Positions 1 through 8,673 of a DNA stretch of 64,000 bases are shown here, in pieces. This DNA is from Pseudomonas wuhanensis (GTDB taxonomy: Bacteria > Pseudomonadota > Gammaproteobacteria > Pseudomonadales > Pseudomonadaceae): the NCBI RefSeq assembly GCF_030687395.1, contig NZ_CP117430.1, positions 3,100,001-3,164,000 of the forward strand, read 5' to 3'. The notes under the pieces are model-generated. The model made no database searches. It was not told the DNA's origin and saw only the letters and a list, made by a program, of their open reading frames with translations. Position 1 is the first letter of the stretch. Every line of letters begins with the position of its first letter. A program made the position numbers and the translations under genes.

Positions 1-1
1 T

Positions 2-676
2 GGCCAATGGCTGGTGGGTGTGATGGCCGGTCAGAGTAAATCCGACCTTGACCTGAAGGCTGGCACCTCAGGGCGTGTAGCTAGCTACTATCTGGGCACA
101 TACGTCACCTGGCTTGACTCACGGACCGGTTATTATTTCGACGGCGTGTTAAAGGCGAACCGTTTTCGCAATGAAGCGAAAGTCGGTTTGAGCGATGGCG
201 CCCGGGCCAAGGGCGACTATGACAATTCGGGCCTGGGAGGCTCCATCGAGTTTGGACGCCATATCAGCTTCGCCAATGGAAACTTCCTTGAACCCTTCAC
301 TCAATGGTCCGCGGTGGTCATTCAGGGCAAGGACTTTTCCCTGGACAACGATTTGCAAGCTGAAGGGGATCGCACGCGTTCCTTTATCGGTAAGGTGGGG
401 GCTACCGCAGGGCGAAATATCCCGCTCGAACAGGGGCGTGTGATACAGCCATACCTGCGGGCCGCCTGGGCTCACGAGTTCGCGAAGAGCAATGAGGTTC
501 AGGTCAACAACAATGTCTTTAATAATGATCTGTCCGGTTCTCGAGTTGAGTTGGGTACTGGGGTTGCCGTCGCCATGACGAAAAAACTCCATATGCACGC
601 TGACTTCGACTACGGCAGTGGTCGAAATTTTGAACAGCCTTTTGGGTTCAACTTTGGCGTTCGTTACGAGTGGTAA
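2..676 (+). CDS. Autotransporter outer-membrane beta-barrel domain, C-terminal part (5' end outside the window)
   Basis: The frame is already open at the first base, so only the last ~224 residues are visible. They match the translocator beta-barrel of type V autotransporters: an opening WLVGVMAG segment, alternating amphipathic strands with many Gly, Asn and aromatic residues, and an extreme C-terminus ending in -VRYEW, the aromatic-terminated last strand expected for BAM-dependent insertion. Family knowledge: this domain inserts in the outer membrane and carries an N-terminal passenger to the surface. The passenger is upstream of the window, so its function cannot be judged. A strong terminator follows 20 bp after the stop, so the gene ends its transcript here. 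Confidence 0.85.
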   Translation, partial: GQWLVGVMAGQSKSDLDLKAGTSGRVASYYLGTYVTWLDSRTGYYFDGVLKANRFRNEAKVGLSDGARAKGDYDNSGLGGSIEFGRHISFANGNFLEPFTQWSAVVIQGKDFSLDNDLQAEGDRTRSFIGKVGATAGRNIPLEQGRVIQPYLRAAWAHEFAKSNEVQVNNNVFNNDLSGSRVELGTGVAVAMTKKLHMHADFDYGSGRNFEQPFGFNFGVRYEW

Positions 677-696
677 ATACCCCTGCCAAGTCATGT

Positions 697-724
697 AAAA
701 AGGAAGCTAGCGCTTCCTTTTTTT
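697..724 (+). terminator. Rho-independent terminator of the autotransporter gene
   Basis: A seven-base-pair stem (AGGAAGC / GCTTCCT) with a four-base loop is preceded by an A run and followed by a T run. The flanking A and T tracts make it plausible in both directions, so it may also end transcripts of the minus-strand gene starting near 1272. Confidence 0.85.
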
Positions 725-747
725 ACTATCACTGTTTTATCAATCGG

Positions 748-1272
748 TTACGCAGCTACCGCGCGGGCGCGCAAACTGCTGGAGAGTGCGCTATTTTTCC
801 TCACCGAAAATTTCACATCAATCGTTAATGCCTTAGGTTCGTCATCGTCGTGGTTTTCAACAACAGCGCCCTTCAATGTTCCGTAAAAAACCCCGGTGAC
901 GGCATTATATTCCCACACGGCCGTTCCCCCGCTTTGGGTGTAAATAACAGGTTTGGCGGGATTACTATTGTCAGCGTAGGTAAGCCGGACATTATGCGCT
1001 AGCGGCGTCAACTCGTAGGTGCCATTGATTAACCCCTCTTTTGAAAAGGAGAGTGTGATTTCTTTCGTCGTATAATTCGGTTCTCCGGAGCGTTGCCGCG
1101 CAAACATTACGTAAGCGGCGTTATGTTCTGGTGGAAAAGCTTCCTCCTTGAGCTCCACCAGACCTGCGTTAAACTCTTCCGTGGTGTTGATCGTCCCGAT
1201 ACAGGTATTGGCGTTCACTGATTGTCTGAATTTTTGCGTGATCATATTCATCAATAAGGTCTCCATAGTCAT
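748..1272 (-). CDS. Small protein of unknown function (beta-rich)
   Basis: I do not recognise this protein. It is about 174 residues from the ATG at 1272; a second ATG lies two codons later, and a longer TTG start at 1299 has no spaced ribosome site. The N-terminus is Met-rich without a clear signal peptide. The body alternates short hydrophobic and polar stretches, as in a beta-sandwich, with an acidic patch (HDDDEP) before the last strands. Its second half resembles the C-terminal half of the next gene (1568-2428) in strand order and in an xGTLxxxxxE...KxLxxxxxF pattern, so the two may be paralogues. Base composition is AT-richer than the core genes. Confidence 0.6.
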   Translation of the reverse strand: MTMETLLMNMITQKFRQSVNANTCIGTINTTEEFNAGLVELKEEAFPPEHNAAYVMFARQRSGEPNYTTKEITLSFSKEGLINGTYELTPLAHNVRLTYADNSNPAKPVIYTQSGGTAVWEYNAVTGVFYGTLKGAVVENHDDDEPKALTIDVKFSVRKNSALSSSLRARAVAA

Positions 1273-1338
1273 GACAAGATATCCCGCTATTAAAGACAAC
1301 TTCCGGGATGACGTATCAAAGCGCTAATGGGTCTGCCC

Positions 1339-1366
1339 TGTAAACTCACAGACTTGCTAGTTTACA
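1339..1366. promoter_or_regulatory. 8-bp perfect inverted repeat upstream of 748-1272
   Basis: TGTAAACT and AGTTTACA flank a 12-base spacer about 70 bp upstream of the start at 1272. The arms are AT-rich and spaced like a two-turn operator. No regulator gene is adjacent, so a role is only a guess. Confidence 0.3.
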
Positions 1367-1524
1367 AAGCCCGATTAATGTGAATTTTATCTGGGGCTTG
1401 GGTTGACGCTGATCAGGTAGCTGAAATGTGCGCGTAGGGTTTCGATGCCTGGGTCGGCGTCCTGGGGTCAGGTCGATCCGGTTGTGATTGGGCATGGGAA
1501 TCCTGAGTTTATGCGGGGAAGGGC

Positions 1525-1555
1525 AAAACCGTCAGCCTGGGGCTGACGGTTTATT
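1525..1555 (-). terminator. Rho-independent terminator of gene 1568-2428
   Basis: An 11-bp perfect stem (AACCGTCAGCC / GGCTGACGGTT) with a three-base loop lies 13 bp beyond the stop. Read on the minus strand it is followed by TTTTGC. Confidence 0.75.
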
Positions 1556-1567
1556 GAGCGATGGGCA

Positions 1568-2428
1568 TCAAAATTCGTTGTCTTCAATATTGAACTCGCC
1601 GTTTACCAGAATCTTCTTCTCATTCTCGATGAAATTCGCAATCAACGTACCCTCGGCATGACCTGTTCCGGGCAGCGATGTGAACGAGAGCCTACCCTCG
1701 ATCGCATGAAAGATACCACCGTGGTCTGGCCTGAAGTAAGTGACCCAAACGTCTTTGTTGTCCTTTAACTGGTGTTCTTTCCCCTCCACGTTTTCGTTGA
1801 TAAATAGCGCGATATGGGATCGGGTCGGTGGAAGCTCGTTATCCATGCGGCCGACAATCTCCCAATAACCGACCGGATCAACGGGAATTTTTTTACATTC
1901 AATGCTCACATCGTTGGCATTGAAGGAACCCCATTCCTTGCTGGTGGCCTTGAACGTTCCGCTATCGGTGAACGTGCCATTGTGCTTGACGCCGTCGGTG
2001 ATGCCCGTCAAATCGAACTCACCGGCACTGATGTTGATCTCAGTGGAGCCAACCCTGGATTTGAACTGAAAAGTACCTTTCATTTGGGCTGTTTTCCAGT
2101 TGTAACTCATTCTGAGTTGGCCGGACGCTGACCCCCATTGACTTCCGCCAGGCGAAAACTGTTCGTAGTTTGCCCGGGCTTGAGTGTTCGAATCCGGGTT
2201 CATCACTAATGACAAGTCAAACTCCGATCCATCATCGGGAATGCTGGCGGGTAAATACATTGAAATGTAACGCCACTGCCCATTGGGCAAATCCATACGT
2301 GCCTTGACATAAAACCGCTCAGGGGATTTCTGGATGGCGAAGCCACTCGATCCCTTGAAACTTTCGTTGAAGTAGTCAATTTCGGCTGACATTGTGCCAG
2401 TGGTCTGGCGGGGAATTTTTTGGTCCAT
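1568..2428 (-). CDS. Protein of unknown function (two beta-rich halves)
   Basis: I do not recognise the family. I start it at the ATG at 2428 (MDQKIPRQ) because an AGGGAG site lies nine bases upstream; the frame runs further up but has no comparable site. The product is ~286 residues with no signal peptide or membrane segment. It appears to consist of two similar beta-rich halves (roughly residues 20-160 and 170-286), each with regularly spaced strand-like segments. It ends in an acidic tail. The similarity to 748-1272 suggests a duplicated pair. Possible classes are a lipocalin-like protein or a secreted effector, but nothing in the sequence decides this. Confidence 0.65.
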   Translation of the reverse strand: MDQKIPRQTTGTMSAEIDYFNESFKGSSGFAIQKSPERFYVKARMDLPNGQWRYISMYLPASIPDDGSEFDLSLVMNPDSNTQARANYEQFSPGGSQWGSASGQLRMSYNWKTAQMKGTFQFKSRVGSTEINISAGEFDLTGITDGVKHNGTFTDSGTFKATSKEWGSFNANDVSIECKKIPVDPVGYWEIVGRMDNELPPTRSHIALFINENVEGKEHQLKDNKDVWVTYFRPDHGGIFHAIEGRLSFTSLPGTGHAEGTLIANFIENEKKILVNGEFNIEDNEF

Positions 2429-2570
2429 AACTCTGTGCTCCCTGGCCCTCGGGCCGTCTGGTAATCCACTGAAACCAGTGGAAGCCACAGCGTATGAGCA
2501 ATGAGCAACCGGCGTAACTGTCAGAGTTGATAGGGGTAGCCGCCGCTTTGAAGCTTGCGCACAATCAGTT

Positions 2571-3212
2571 TCAGCCAAACAACCCTGCCGCAATATTGAT
2601 CGAAAACCCCAAAATCGCGGTATTAAACACAAACCCGATCAACGACTGCGCCAGCACGATCTTGCGCAAGTCCCGCGTGGCGACGCCTACATCTGCGGTC
2701 TGCACCGCCACGCCGATGGTGAACGAGAAGTACAGAAAGTCCCAGTAGTTGGGGGTTGCCAGCCCCTCGGCAAAACGCAGCGCCGGTTCCTTGCCGTTCC
2801 AGGTGTAATACAGCCGGGCATAGTGCACGCTGAAAATCACCCCGATCAGTAGCCATGAGCCGATCACCGTCAGTGCGGTGAAACCGTAGCGCAGCAGTTT
2901 GCGGGCGGTTTCCAGGTCCCTGCTGCCGGCGAGTTCGAAGGTGATGGTGCCGAGGCTGGCCAGTGCCGCGATGCACACCAGCAGCAACACCAGACCGGCG
3001 TTTTCATCTTCGACTTCGGCAATGCGTTTGACGTCTGGGGCCTTGGCGCGCACGGTGAGCCAGAGCATCAGTACCAGATAGGTCCAGACCCCGGCGTTCC
3101 AGCCGATGAGGATTTTGCTGATGATTGAGTCGGCTGGAGCCAGAATGCCTGCCGCGACGCCGAGCGTGGCAGCGGCGGACAGGCGAGGGTGGGTGCGGGC
3201 GAGTAGGGGCAT
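2571..3212 (-). CDS. DUF1345 family inner-membrane protein
   Basis: About 213 residues from the ATG at 3212. Five to six hydrophobic segments alternate with short charged loops. The conserved DUF1345 signature region around YYTWNG...FAEG...[16 protein letters not shown]...TADVG is intact near residues 130-175. No biochemical role is established for this family. A longer start at 3272 would add a charged, Cys-rich leader unlike the family. The gene is alone between the hypothetical genes and a REP doublet. Confidence 0.8.
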   Translation of the reverse strand: MPLLARTHPRLSAAATLGVAAGILAPADSIISKILIGWNAGVWTYLVLMLWLTVRAKAPDVKRIAEVEDENAGLVLLLVCIAALASLGTITFELAGSRDLETARKLLRYGFTALTVIGSWLLIGVIFSVHYARLYYTWNGKEPALRFAEGLATPNYWDFLYFSFTIGVAVQTADVGVATRDLRKIVLAQSLIGFVFNTAILGFSINIAAGLFG

Positions 3213-3296
3213 GGAGGCTCGATGCGTCTGGGCTTTGCAACACCATAGCCCAGCGTTGTCCGTTGTCACCACAAAGCTGAATCCAATGGGATCGAA

Positions 3297-3386
3297 TGTG
3301 GGAGCGGGCTTGCTCGCGAAGGCGGCGTGTCAGTCAACATCAATGTTGAATGTGACGGCCCTTTCGCGAGCAAGCCCGCTCCCACA
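3297..3386. repeat. REP doublet (REPIN), type 1
   Basis: Two inverted 23-bp REP sequences (TGTGGGAGCGGGCTTGCTCG and its complement) enclose about 44 bp whose core AACATCAATGTT is itself palindromic. It lies just downstream of the RND permease stop. Confidence 0.9.
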
Positions 3387-3402
3387 GTTGATTGATGTTT
3401 GG

Positions 3403-6400
3403 TCAGATGTTTTTATGGTGTTTGCGCACCAGTTTCATCACCACCACAAAGAACACCGGTACAAACACCACTGCCAGGGTCGCGGTGATCATCCCTCCAA
3501 TCACCCCGGTGCCGATGGCTTGCTGGCTCGCCGAACTCGCGCCGGTGGCAATTGCCAGCGGCACCACGCCGAGGATGAACGCCAGCGATGTCATCACGAT
3601 CGGCCGCAACCGCAGGCGCGCGGCCTGCAGAGTGGCGTCGATCAGGTCGTGGCCTTCGTCGTACAGGCTTTTGGCAAACTCGATGATCAGGATCGCGTTT
3701 TTCGCCGACAGGCCGATGATGGTAATCAGCCCGACTTTGAAGAACACGTCATTGGGCATTCCGCGCAGGGTCACGGCCAGAACTGCACCAAGTACCCCCA
3801 GCGGCACCACCAGCAACACCGACGTCGGAATCGACCAACTCTCGTATAGCGCCGCCAGGCACAGGAACACGATCAGCAGCGACAGCCCGAGCAGAATCGG
3901 TGCCTGGCTGCCGGACAGGCGTTCCTGCAATGACAACCCGGTCCATTCCTGACCCAACCCGGCCGGGCCTTGCGCCACCAGCCGTTCGATTTCCGCCATG
4001 GCTTCGCCAGTGCTGTAGCCCGGTGCCGGTTCGCCGGAAATGCTGATGGCAGGGTAGCCGTTGTAACGCGTCAACTGCGCCGGACCCTGGGTCCAGTTGG
4101 CCCGGACGAAGGACGACAACGGCACCATTTTCTCGGCGTTGTTGCGCACGTTAATCTTCAACAGATCGGCGACTTGACTGCGTTGATCACCTTCAGCCTG
4201 GACCACCACCCGTTGCATCCGCCCCTGGTTGGGGAAGTCATTGATGTAGGCCGATCCGACGGCGGTGGACAGCACGTTGCCGATGTCGGTAAAGGAAATG
4301 CCCAAGGCATTGGCTTGCTTTCGGTCGACTTCCAGTTGCACCTGCGGCGCTTCGGCCAGGGCGCTTTCGCGCACGTTCATCAGGACCGGGCTCTTCTCGG
4401 CGGCGGCCAGCAACTGGCTGCGCGCCTGCATCAGCGTGGCATGACCGAGGCCGCCGCGATCCTGAAGGCGGAACTCGAAGCCGCTGGACGTGCCGAGGCC
4501 ATCGACCGGCGGCGGTAACACCGCGAAGGCCATGGCGTCCTTGATCTGACTGAGCGCGATGTTGGCGCGGTCGGCAATCGAACTCGCCGAATCGTCACTC
4601 CCCCGGTCCGACCAATCCTTGAGCGTGGTAAACGCCAGCGCGGCGTTCTGCCCGCTGCCGGAGAAGCTGAAACCGAGAATCACCGTGCTGTCGCCAACGC
4701 CCGGTTCAGTGGCGTTGTGCGCTTCAATCTGCTCGACCACCTGCACCGTGCGATTCTTGCTCGCGCCCGGTGGCAGTTGAATGTCGGTGATGGTGTAACC
4801 CTGGTCTTCCACCGGCAGGAACGAGGAGGGCAGGCGACTGAAACACAGCCCCAGACCGATCAGCAGTACGCCGTAGATCAACAGGTAACGACCGGTGCGT
4901 TTCAGCGCGTAGGCGACCCAGCCCTGATAGCGCTCGGTCAGTTGTTCGAAGCGTCGGTTGAACCAGCCGAAGAAGCCGCCCTTGGCATGATGTTGGCCTT
5001 GGGCAATCGGCTTGAGCAGTGTCGCGCACAGCGCCGGGGTCAAGGTCAGGGCGAGGAATGCCGAGAACAGGATCGACGTGGCCATCGACAGCGAGAACTG
5101 TCGGTAAATCACCCCGACCGAGCCCTGCATGAACGCCATCGGAATGAACACCGCCACCAGCACCAGGGTGATGCCGATGATCGCCCCGGTGATCTGCTTC
5201 ATCGCCTTGCGCGTCGCGTCCTTGGGCGACAGGCCCTCGGTGGCCATGATCCGCTCGACGTTCTCCACCACCACAATCGCGTCGTCCACCAGAATACCGA
5301 TGGCCAGCACCATGCCGAACATGGTCAGCACGTTGATCGAGAAGCCCAGCGCGAGCATGGTCGCAAAAGTCCCCATCAACGCCACCGGCACCACCAGCGT
5401 CGGAATCAGCGTGTAGCGGATGTTCTGCAGGAACAGGAACATCACCGCAAACACCAGCACCATCGCCTCGACGAGGGTGTAGACCACTTTGGTGATCGAG
5501 ACTTTGACGAAGGGCGAGGTGTCGTACGGAATCTTGTATTCGACGCCGGCCGGGAAGTAGCGCGCCAGTTCATCCATCTTCGCCCGCACCAGCGTTGCGG
5601 TGCTCAGGGCATTGGCGCCCGGCGACAGTTGTACGCTGACGGCGGTCGACGGTTTGCCGTTCAGCCGTGTAGAGAACTGATATTCCTGGCTGCCGATCTC
5701 GACCCGCGCCACATCGTGGATGCGTACGGTGGAGCCGTCTGGATTGGCCTTGAGCACGATGTCGGCGAATTCTTCAGGCGTCGACAGCTGCCCTTTGACC
5801 AGAACAGTCGCGGTGATTTCCTGGGTCGTGCGGGTCGGCAAATCGCCGATGCTGCCGGCGGAAACCTGAGCATTCTGCGCGACGATGGCGGCATTGACGT
5901 CGGCCGGGGTCAGGTTGAAACCGATCAGCTTCTGCGGGTCGATCCAGATGCGCATCGCCCGTTCGGCACCGTACAACTGGGCCTTGCCGACGCCGTCCAG
6001 ACGCTTGATCTCGTTCATCACGTTGCGCGCCAGGTAATCGCTGAGCGCTACGTCGTTGAGCTTGCCGTCGGTGGAGGTGAGGGTAATCAGCAACAGGAAA
6101 CCGGCGGAGACCTTCTCCACCTGCAAGCCTTGCTGGGTGACGGCTTGCGGCAAGCGCGACTCGACCGCTTTGAGGCGGTTTTGTACGTCGACCTGGGCCA
6201 TCTCCGGGTTGGTGCCTGGCTGGAACGTCGCGGTGATGGTGGCGCTGCCGAGGCTGCTCTGGGATTCGAAATACAGCAGATGATCAGCGCCGTTGAGTTC
6301 TTCCTCGATCAGGCTGACCACGCTTTGGTCCACGGTTTGCGCCGAAGCGCCGGGGTAGGTGGCGTAGATTTCGACTTTCGGCGGCGCAACGTCCGGGTAC

Positions 6401-6501
6401 TGCGCCACGGGTAACTGCCCAATGGCCAACGCACCGGCCAGCAGGATGAACAAGGCCACCACCCAGGCGAACACCGGGCGGTCGATAAAGAACTGCGGCA
6501 T
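3403..6501 (-). CDS. RND-family multidrug efflux permease (HAE1/AcrB type)
   Basis: The 1032-residue product has the AcrB/MexB layout: a cytoplasmic N-terminus MPQFFIDRPVFAW, one membrane helix, a large periplasmic loop, five helices, then the repeat of this plan. The proton-relay aspartates are present in GILVDDAIVV (near residues 404-408), and the relay lysine in GLSAKNA near residue 935. These proteins export drugs or solvents from the periplasm and inner leaflet by proton antiport. The adaptor gene lies 15 bp upstream in the same operon. No outer-membrane channel gene follows, so the pump probably borrows a TolC/OprM-type channel. It is close to, but not clearly, any of the named Mex pumps, so I give no symbol. 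Confidence 0.93.
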   Translation of the reverse strand: MPQFFIDRPVFAWVVALFILLAGALAIGQLPVAQYPDVAPPKVEIYATYPGASAQTVDQSVVSLIEEELNGADHLLYFESQSSLGSATITATFQPGTNPEMAQVDVQNRLKAVESRLPQAVTQQGLQVEKVSAGFLLLITLTSTDGKLNDVALSDYLARNVMNEIKRLDGVGKAQLYGAERAMRIWIDPQKLIGFNLTPADVNAAIVAQNAQVSAGSIGDLPTRTTQEITATVLVKGQLSTPEEFADIVLKANPDGSTVRIHDVARVEIGSQEYQFSTRLNGKPSTAVSVQLSPGANALSTATLVRAKMDELARYFPAGVEYKIPYDTSPFVKVSITKVVYTLVEAMVLVFAVMFLFLQNIRYTLIPTLVVPVALMGTFATMLALGFSINVLTMFGMVLAIGILVDDAIVVVENVERIMATEGLSPKDATRKAMKQITGAIIGITLVLVAVFIPMAFMQGSVGVIYRQFSLSMATSILFSAFLALTLTPALCATLLKPIAQGQHHAKGGFFGWFNRRFEQLTERYQGWVAYALKRTGRYLLIYGVLLIGLGLCFSRLPSSFLPVEDQGYTITDIQLPPGASKNRTVQVVEQIEAHNATEPGVGDSTVILGFSFSGSGQNAALAFTTLKDWSDRGSDDSASSIADRANIALSQIKDAMAFAVLPPPVDGLGTSSGFEFRLQDRGGLGHATLMQARSQLLAAAEKSPVLMNVRESALAEAPQVQLEVDRKQANALGISFTDIGNVLSTAVGSAYINDFPNQGRMQRVVVQAEGDQRSQVADLLKINVRNNAEKMVPLSSFVRANWTQGPAQLTRYNGYPAISISGEPAPGYSTGEAMAEIERLVAQGPAGLGQEWTGLSLQERLSGSQAPILLGLSLLIVFLCLAALYESWSIPTSVLLVVPLGVLGAVLAVTLRGMPNDVFFKVGLITIIGLSAKNAILIIEFAKSLYDEGHDLIDATLQAARLRLRPIVMTSLAFILGVVPLAIATGASSASQQAIGTGVIGGMITATLAVVFVPVFFVVVMKLVRKHHKNI

Positions 6502-6516
6502 AAAAAAGCGTCCTGC

Positions 6517-7674
6517 TTACTGACCAGAAACCTGGGCAAGTGGAAGAGGGGTGTTATCTATCTGGACTTTTTCACCGGGGCGCGCATGTTGCAGGCCTTC
6601 AGTGACGATGCGGTCGCCGGGCTTGAGACCGTGGGTGACGATCCAGCGATCGTTCTGCACCGGGCCCAGTTCGACCGGTTGCTGGCCGACCCGCTGCTCG
6701 GCGTCGAGCAACAGCACCTGGGCGACGCCGGCGCTGTCACGCTGGATGGCCCGTTGCGGCACGCTGATGCCTTGCTGATTGAACGCTTGCTCCAGACGCA
6801 CGCGCACGAAGCTGCCCGGCAGCAAGTCGAGGTCCGGGTTGGGAAATTCGCTGCGCAGAATGATCTGACCGGTGCCTGGGTCGACGGTGATGTCGGTGAA
6901 CAGCAACTTGCCCGGCAATGGATAGAGGCTGCCGTCGTCCTGAATCAACGTGGCTTTGGCCTGACCTTGGCCCACTTCCTTTAACTGGCCTGAACGGAAC
7001 GCGCGGCGCAGGTCGTTGAGTTCACGGGTCGATTGCGTCAGGTCGGCATGGATCGGGTTCAACTGCTGAATCAATGCCAGCGGTGTAGTTTCGTTCTGCC
7101 CAACCAGCGCGCCTTCAGTCACCAGCGCCCGGCCGATGCGCCCGGAAATCGGCGCGGTGACGGTGGCGTAACCCAGGTTCAGTTTCGCCCGTTCCACGGC
7201 GGCTTTGTTGGCGGCGACATCGGCGGCGGTCTGCCGGACATTGGCGCGGGCGTTGTCGTAATCCTGGCCGCTGATAGCGTTGCCTTCGATCAATTGGGCG
7301 TAACGCTGCTCTTGCAGTCTGGCCTGGAACGCGTTGGCCTCGGCCTTGCGCAATGCGGCTTCGGCGCTGTCCAGGTCGGCCTTGAACGGTGCCTGGTCGA
7401 TACGGAACAGAACGTCGCCTTTTTTCACGTCGCTGCCTTCGTGGAAGGCGCGTTGCAGCACCACGCCGGCAACACGGGCGCGCACTTCGGCAATCCGTGG
7501 CGCGGCAATCCGCCCGCTCAGTTCGCTGCTGATCGACAGGGGCCGGGCTTCGACGGTTTCGATCCGCACGGTGGCCAGTGGCGCCTGTTCTTCGGCGGTC
7601 GAGGACTGGTCACACGCGCTCAGCGTCAACGCCAGTGCGATCAGGCTGAGCGTGGCAAGCAGATTCTTTGACAT
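6517..7674 (-). CDS. RND efflux periplasmic adaptor (membrane fusion lipoprotein)
   Basis: A 385-residue protein with a lipoprotein signal peptide whose lipobox is LTLSAC (Cys at about residue 21). Then come the first half of the lipoyl domain (GRIAAPRIAEVRARV), a coiled-coil hairpin (residues ~95-170, rich in Ala, Glu and Arg), the second lipoyl half (ATVTAPISGRIGRA), a beta-barrel and the membrane-proximal domain. It links the inner-membrane pump 3403-6501 to an outer-membrane channel. It is the first gene of the operon, divergent from the two-component genes starting at 7968, which suggests that system controls it. Confidence 0.93.
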   Translation of the reverse strand: MSKNLLATLSLIALALTLSACDQSSTAEEQAPLATVRIETVEARPLSISSELSGRIAAPRIAEVRARVAGVVLQRAFHEGSDVKKGDVLFRIDQAPFKADLDSAEAALRKAEANAFQARLQEQRYAQLIEGNAISGQDYDNARANVRQTAADVAANKAAVERAKLNLGYATVTAPISGRIGRALVTEGALVGQNETTPLALIQQLNPIHADLTQSTRELNDLRRAFRSGQLKEVGQGQAKATLIQDDGSLYPLPGKLLFTDITVDPGTGQIILRSEFPNPDLDLLPGSFVRVRLEQAFNQQGISVPQRAIQRDSAGVAQVLLLDAEQRVGQQPVELGPVQNDRWIVTHGLKPGDRIVTEGLQHARPGEKVQIDNTPLPLAQVSGQ

Positions 7675-7837
7675 GTAGATACCCCAATAATGACCTCCCG
7701 TATCCTACGGGGGGCCGAGGAGGGTAGCGGTGAAGCTTTGTAGGTGCTGTGTGAAATTGTGTAAGGGTTTTGCTCAGGCGAGCGTGAGGGCGTATATCCT
7801 TGGCGGCTTGAAATTTATTGCGACAGATGTACCGCTA

Positions 7838-7926
7838 TCGCGGGCAAGCCCGCTCCCACAGTGGTCTGTGATGTTCACAAAATCTGTGTCCACATCAAAT
7901 CCCTGTGGGAGCGGGCTTGCCCGCGA
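7838..7926. repeat. REP doublet, type 1
   Basis: Two inverted REP units in the opposite relative orientation to the copy at 3297. It lies between the divergent efflux operon and the response regulator, ending 42 bp before the regulator start. The rest of 7675-7967 shows no feature I can name. Confidence 0.88.
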
Positions 7927-7967
7927 TGACGATCTATTCGGCGCCACTGCACTTTCTGGAAACACCC

Positions 7968-8669
7968 ATGCCCAACATCCTCCTGGTCGAAGACGACTCC
8001 GCGCTCTCCGAACTGATTGCCAGCTACCTGGAACGCAACGGCTATTGCGTCAGCGTGATCAGCCGTGGCGACCATGTGCGCGAACGGGCGCGGGTCAATC
8101 CTCCGGACCTGGTGATTCTCGATCTGATGCTGCCGGGGCTCGACGGTTTGCAGGTCTGCCGCTTGCTGCGAGCTGATTCGGCGACTTTGCCGATCCTGAT
8201 GCTCACCGCCCGCGACGACAGCCACGATCAGGTGCTGGGGCTGGAGATGGGGGCCGACGACTACGTCACCAAACCCTGCGAACCACGGGTGTTGCTGGCC
8301 CGGGTGCGGACCTTGCTGCGCCGTAGCAGCCTCAGCGAACCGCTGACCGCCAACGACCGCATTCTCATGGGCAACCTGTGCATCGACCTGTCCGAGCGCA
8401 CCGTGACCTGGCGCGAGCAACTGGTCGAGCTGTCCAGCGGTGAATACAACCTGCTGGTGGTGCTGGCCCGGCATGCCGGCGAAGTGCTGAGCCGCGACCA
8501 GATTCTGCAACGCTTGCGCGGTATCGAATTCAACGGCACCGACCGTTCGGTGGACGTGGCCATTTCCAAACTGCGGCGCAAATTCGACGACCACGCGGGC
8601 GAGGCGCGCAAGATCAAGACAGTGTGGGGCAAGGGCTACCTGTTCAGCCGCTCCGAGTGGGAATGCTGA
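7968..8669 (+). CDS. OmpR-family response regulator (RstA-like)
   Basis: The 233-residue product has an N-terminal receiver domain starting ILLVEDDSALS. The phospho-acceptor Asp is in LVILDLMLPG near residue 51 and the conserved Lys in YVTKP near residue 101. A C-terminal winged-helix domain follows (LSSGEYNLL, SVDVAISKLRRK). I start it at ATG 7968, directly before MPNILLVEDD, rather than at an upstream start that would run through the REP doublet. The kinase gene begins 4 bp after the stop. The partner kinase resembles E. coli RstB in length and order, so RstA is the nearest named relative. Confidence 0.92.
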   Translation: MPNILLVEDDSALSELIASYLERNGYCVSVISRGDHVRERARVNPPDLVILDLMLPGLDGLQVCRLLRADSATLPILMLTARDDSHDQVLGLEMGADDYVTKPCEPRVLLARVRTLLRRSSLSEPLTANDRILMGNLCIDLSERTVTWREQLVELSSGEYNLLVVLARHAGEVLSRDQILQRLRGIEFNGTDRSVDVAISKLRRKFDDHAGEARKIKTVWGKGYLFSRSEWEC

Positions 8670-8673
8670 GTCG

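Noticed and set aside
4717..6414. A 565-codon plus-strand open frame inside the RND permease
   Set aside because: Antisense shadow; Arg/Asp/His-rich composition and no family match.
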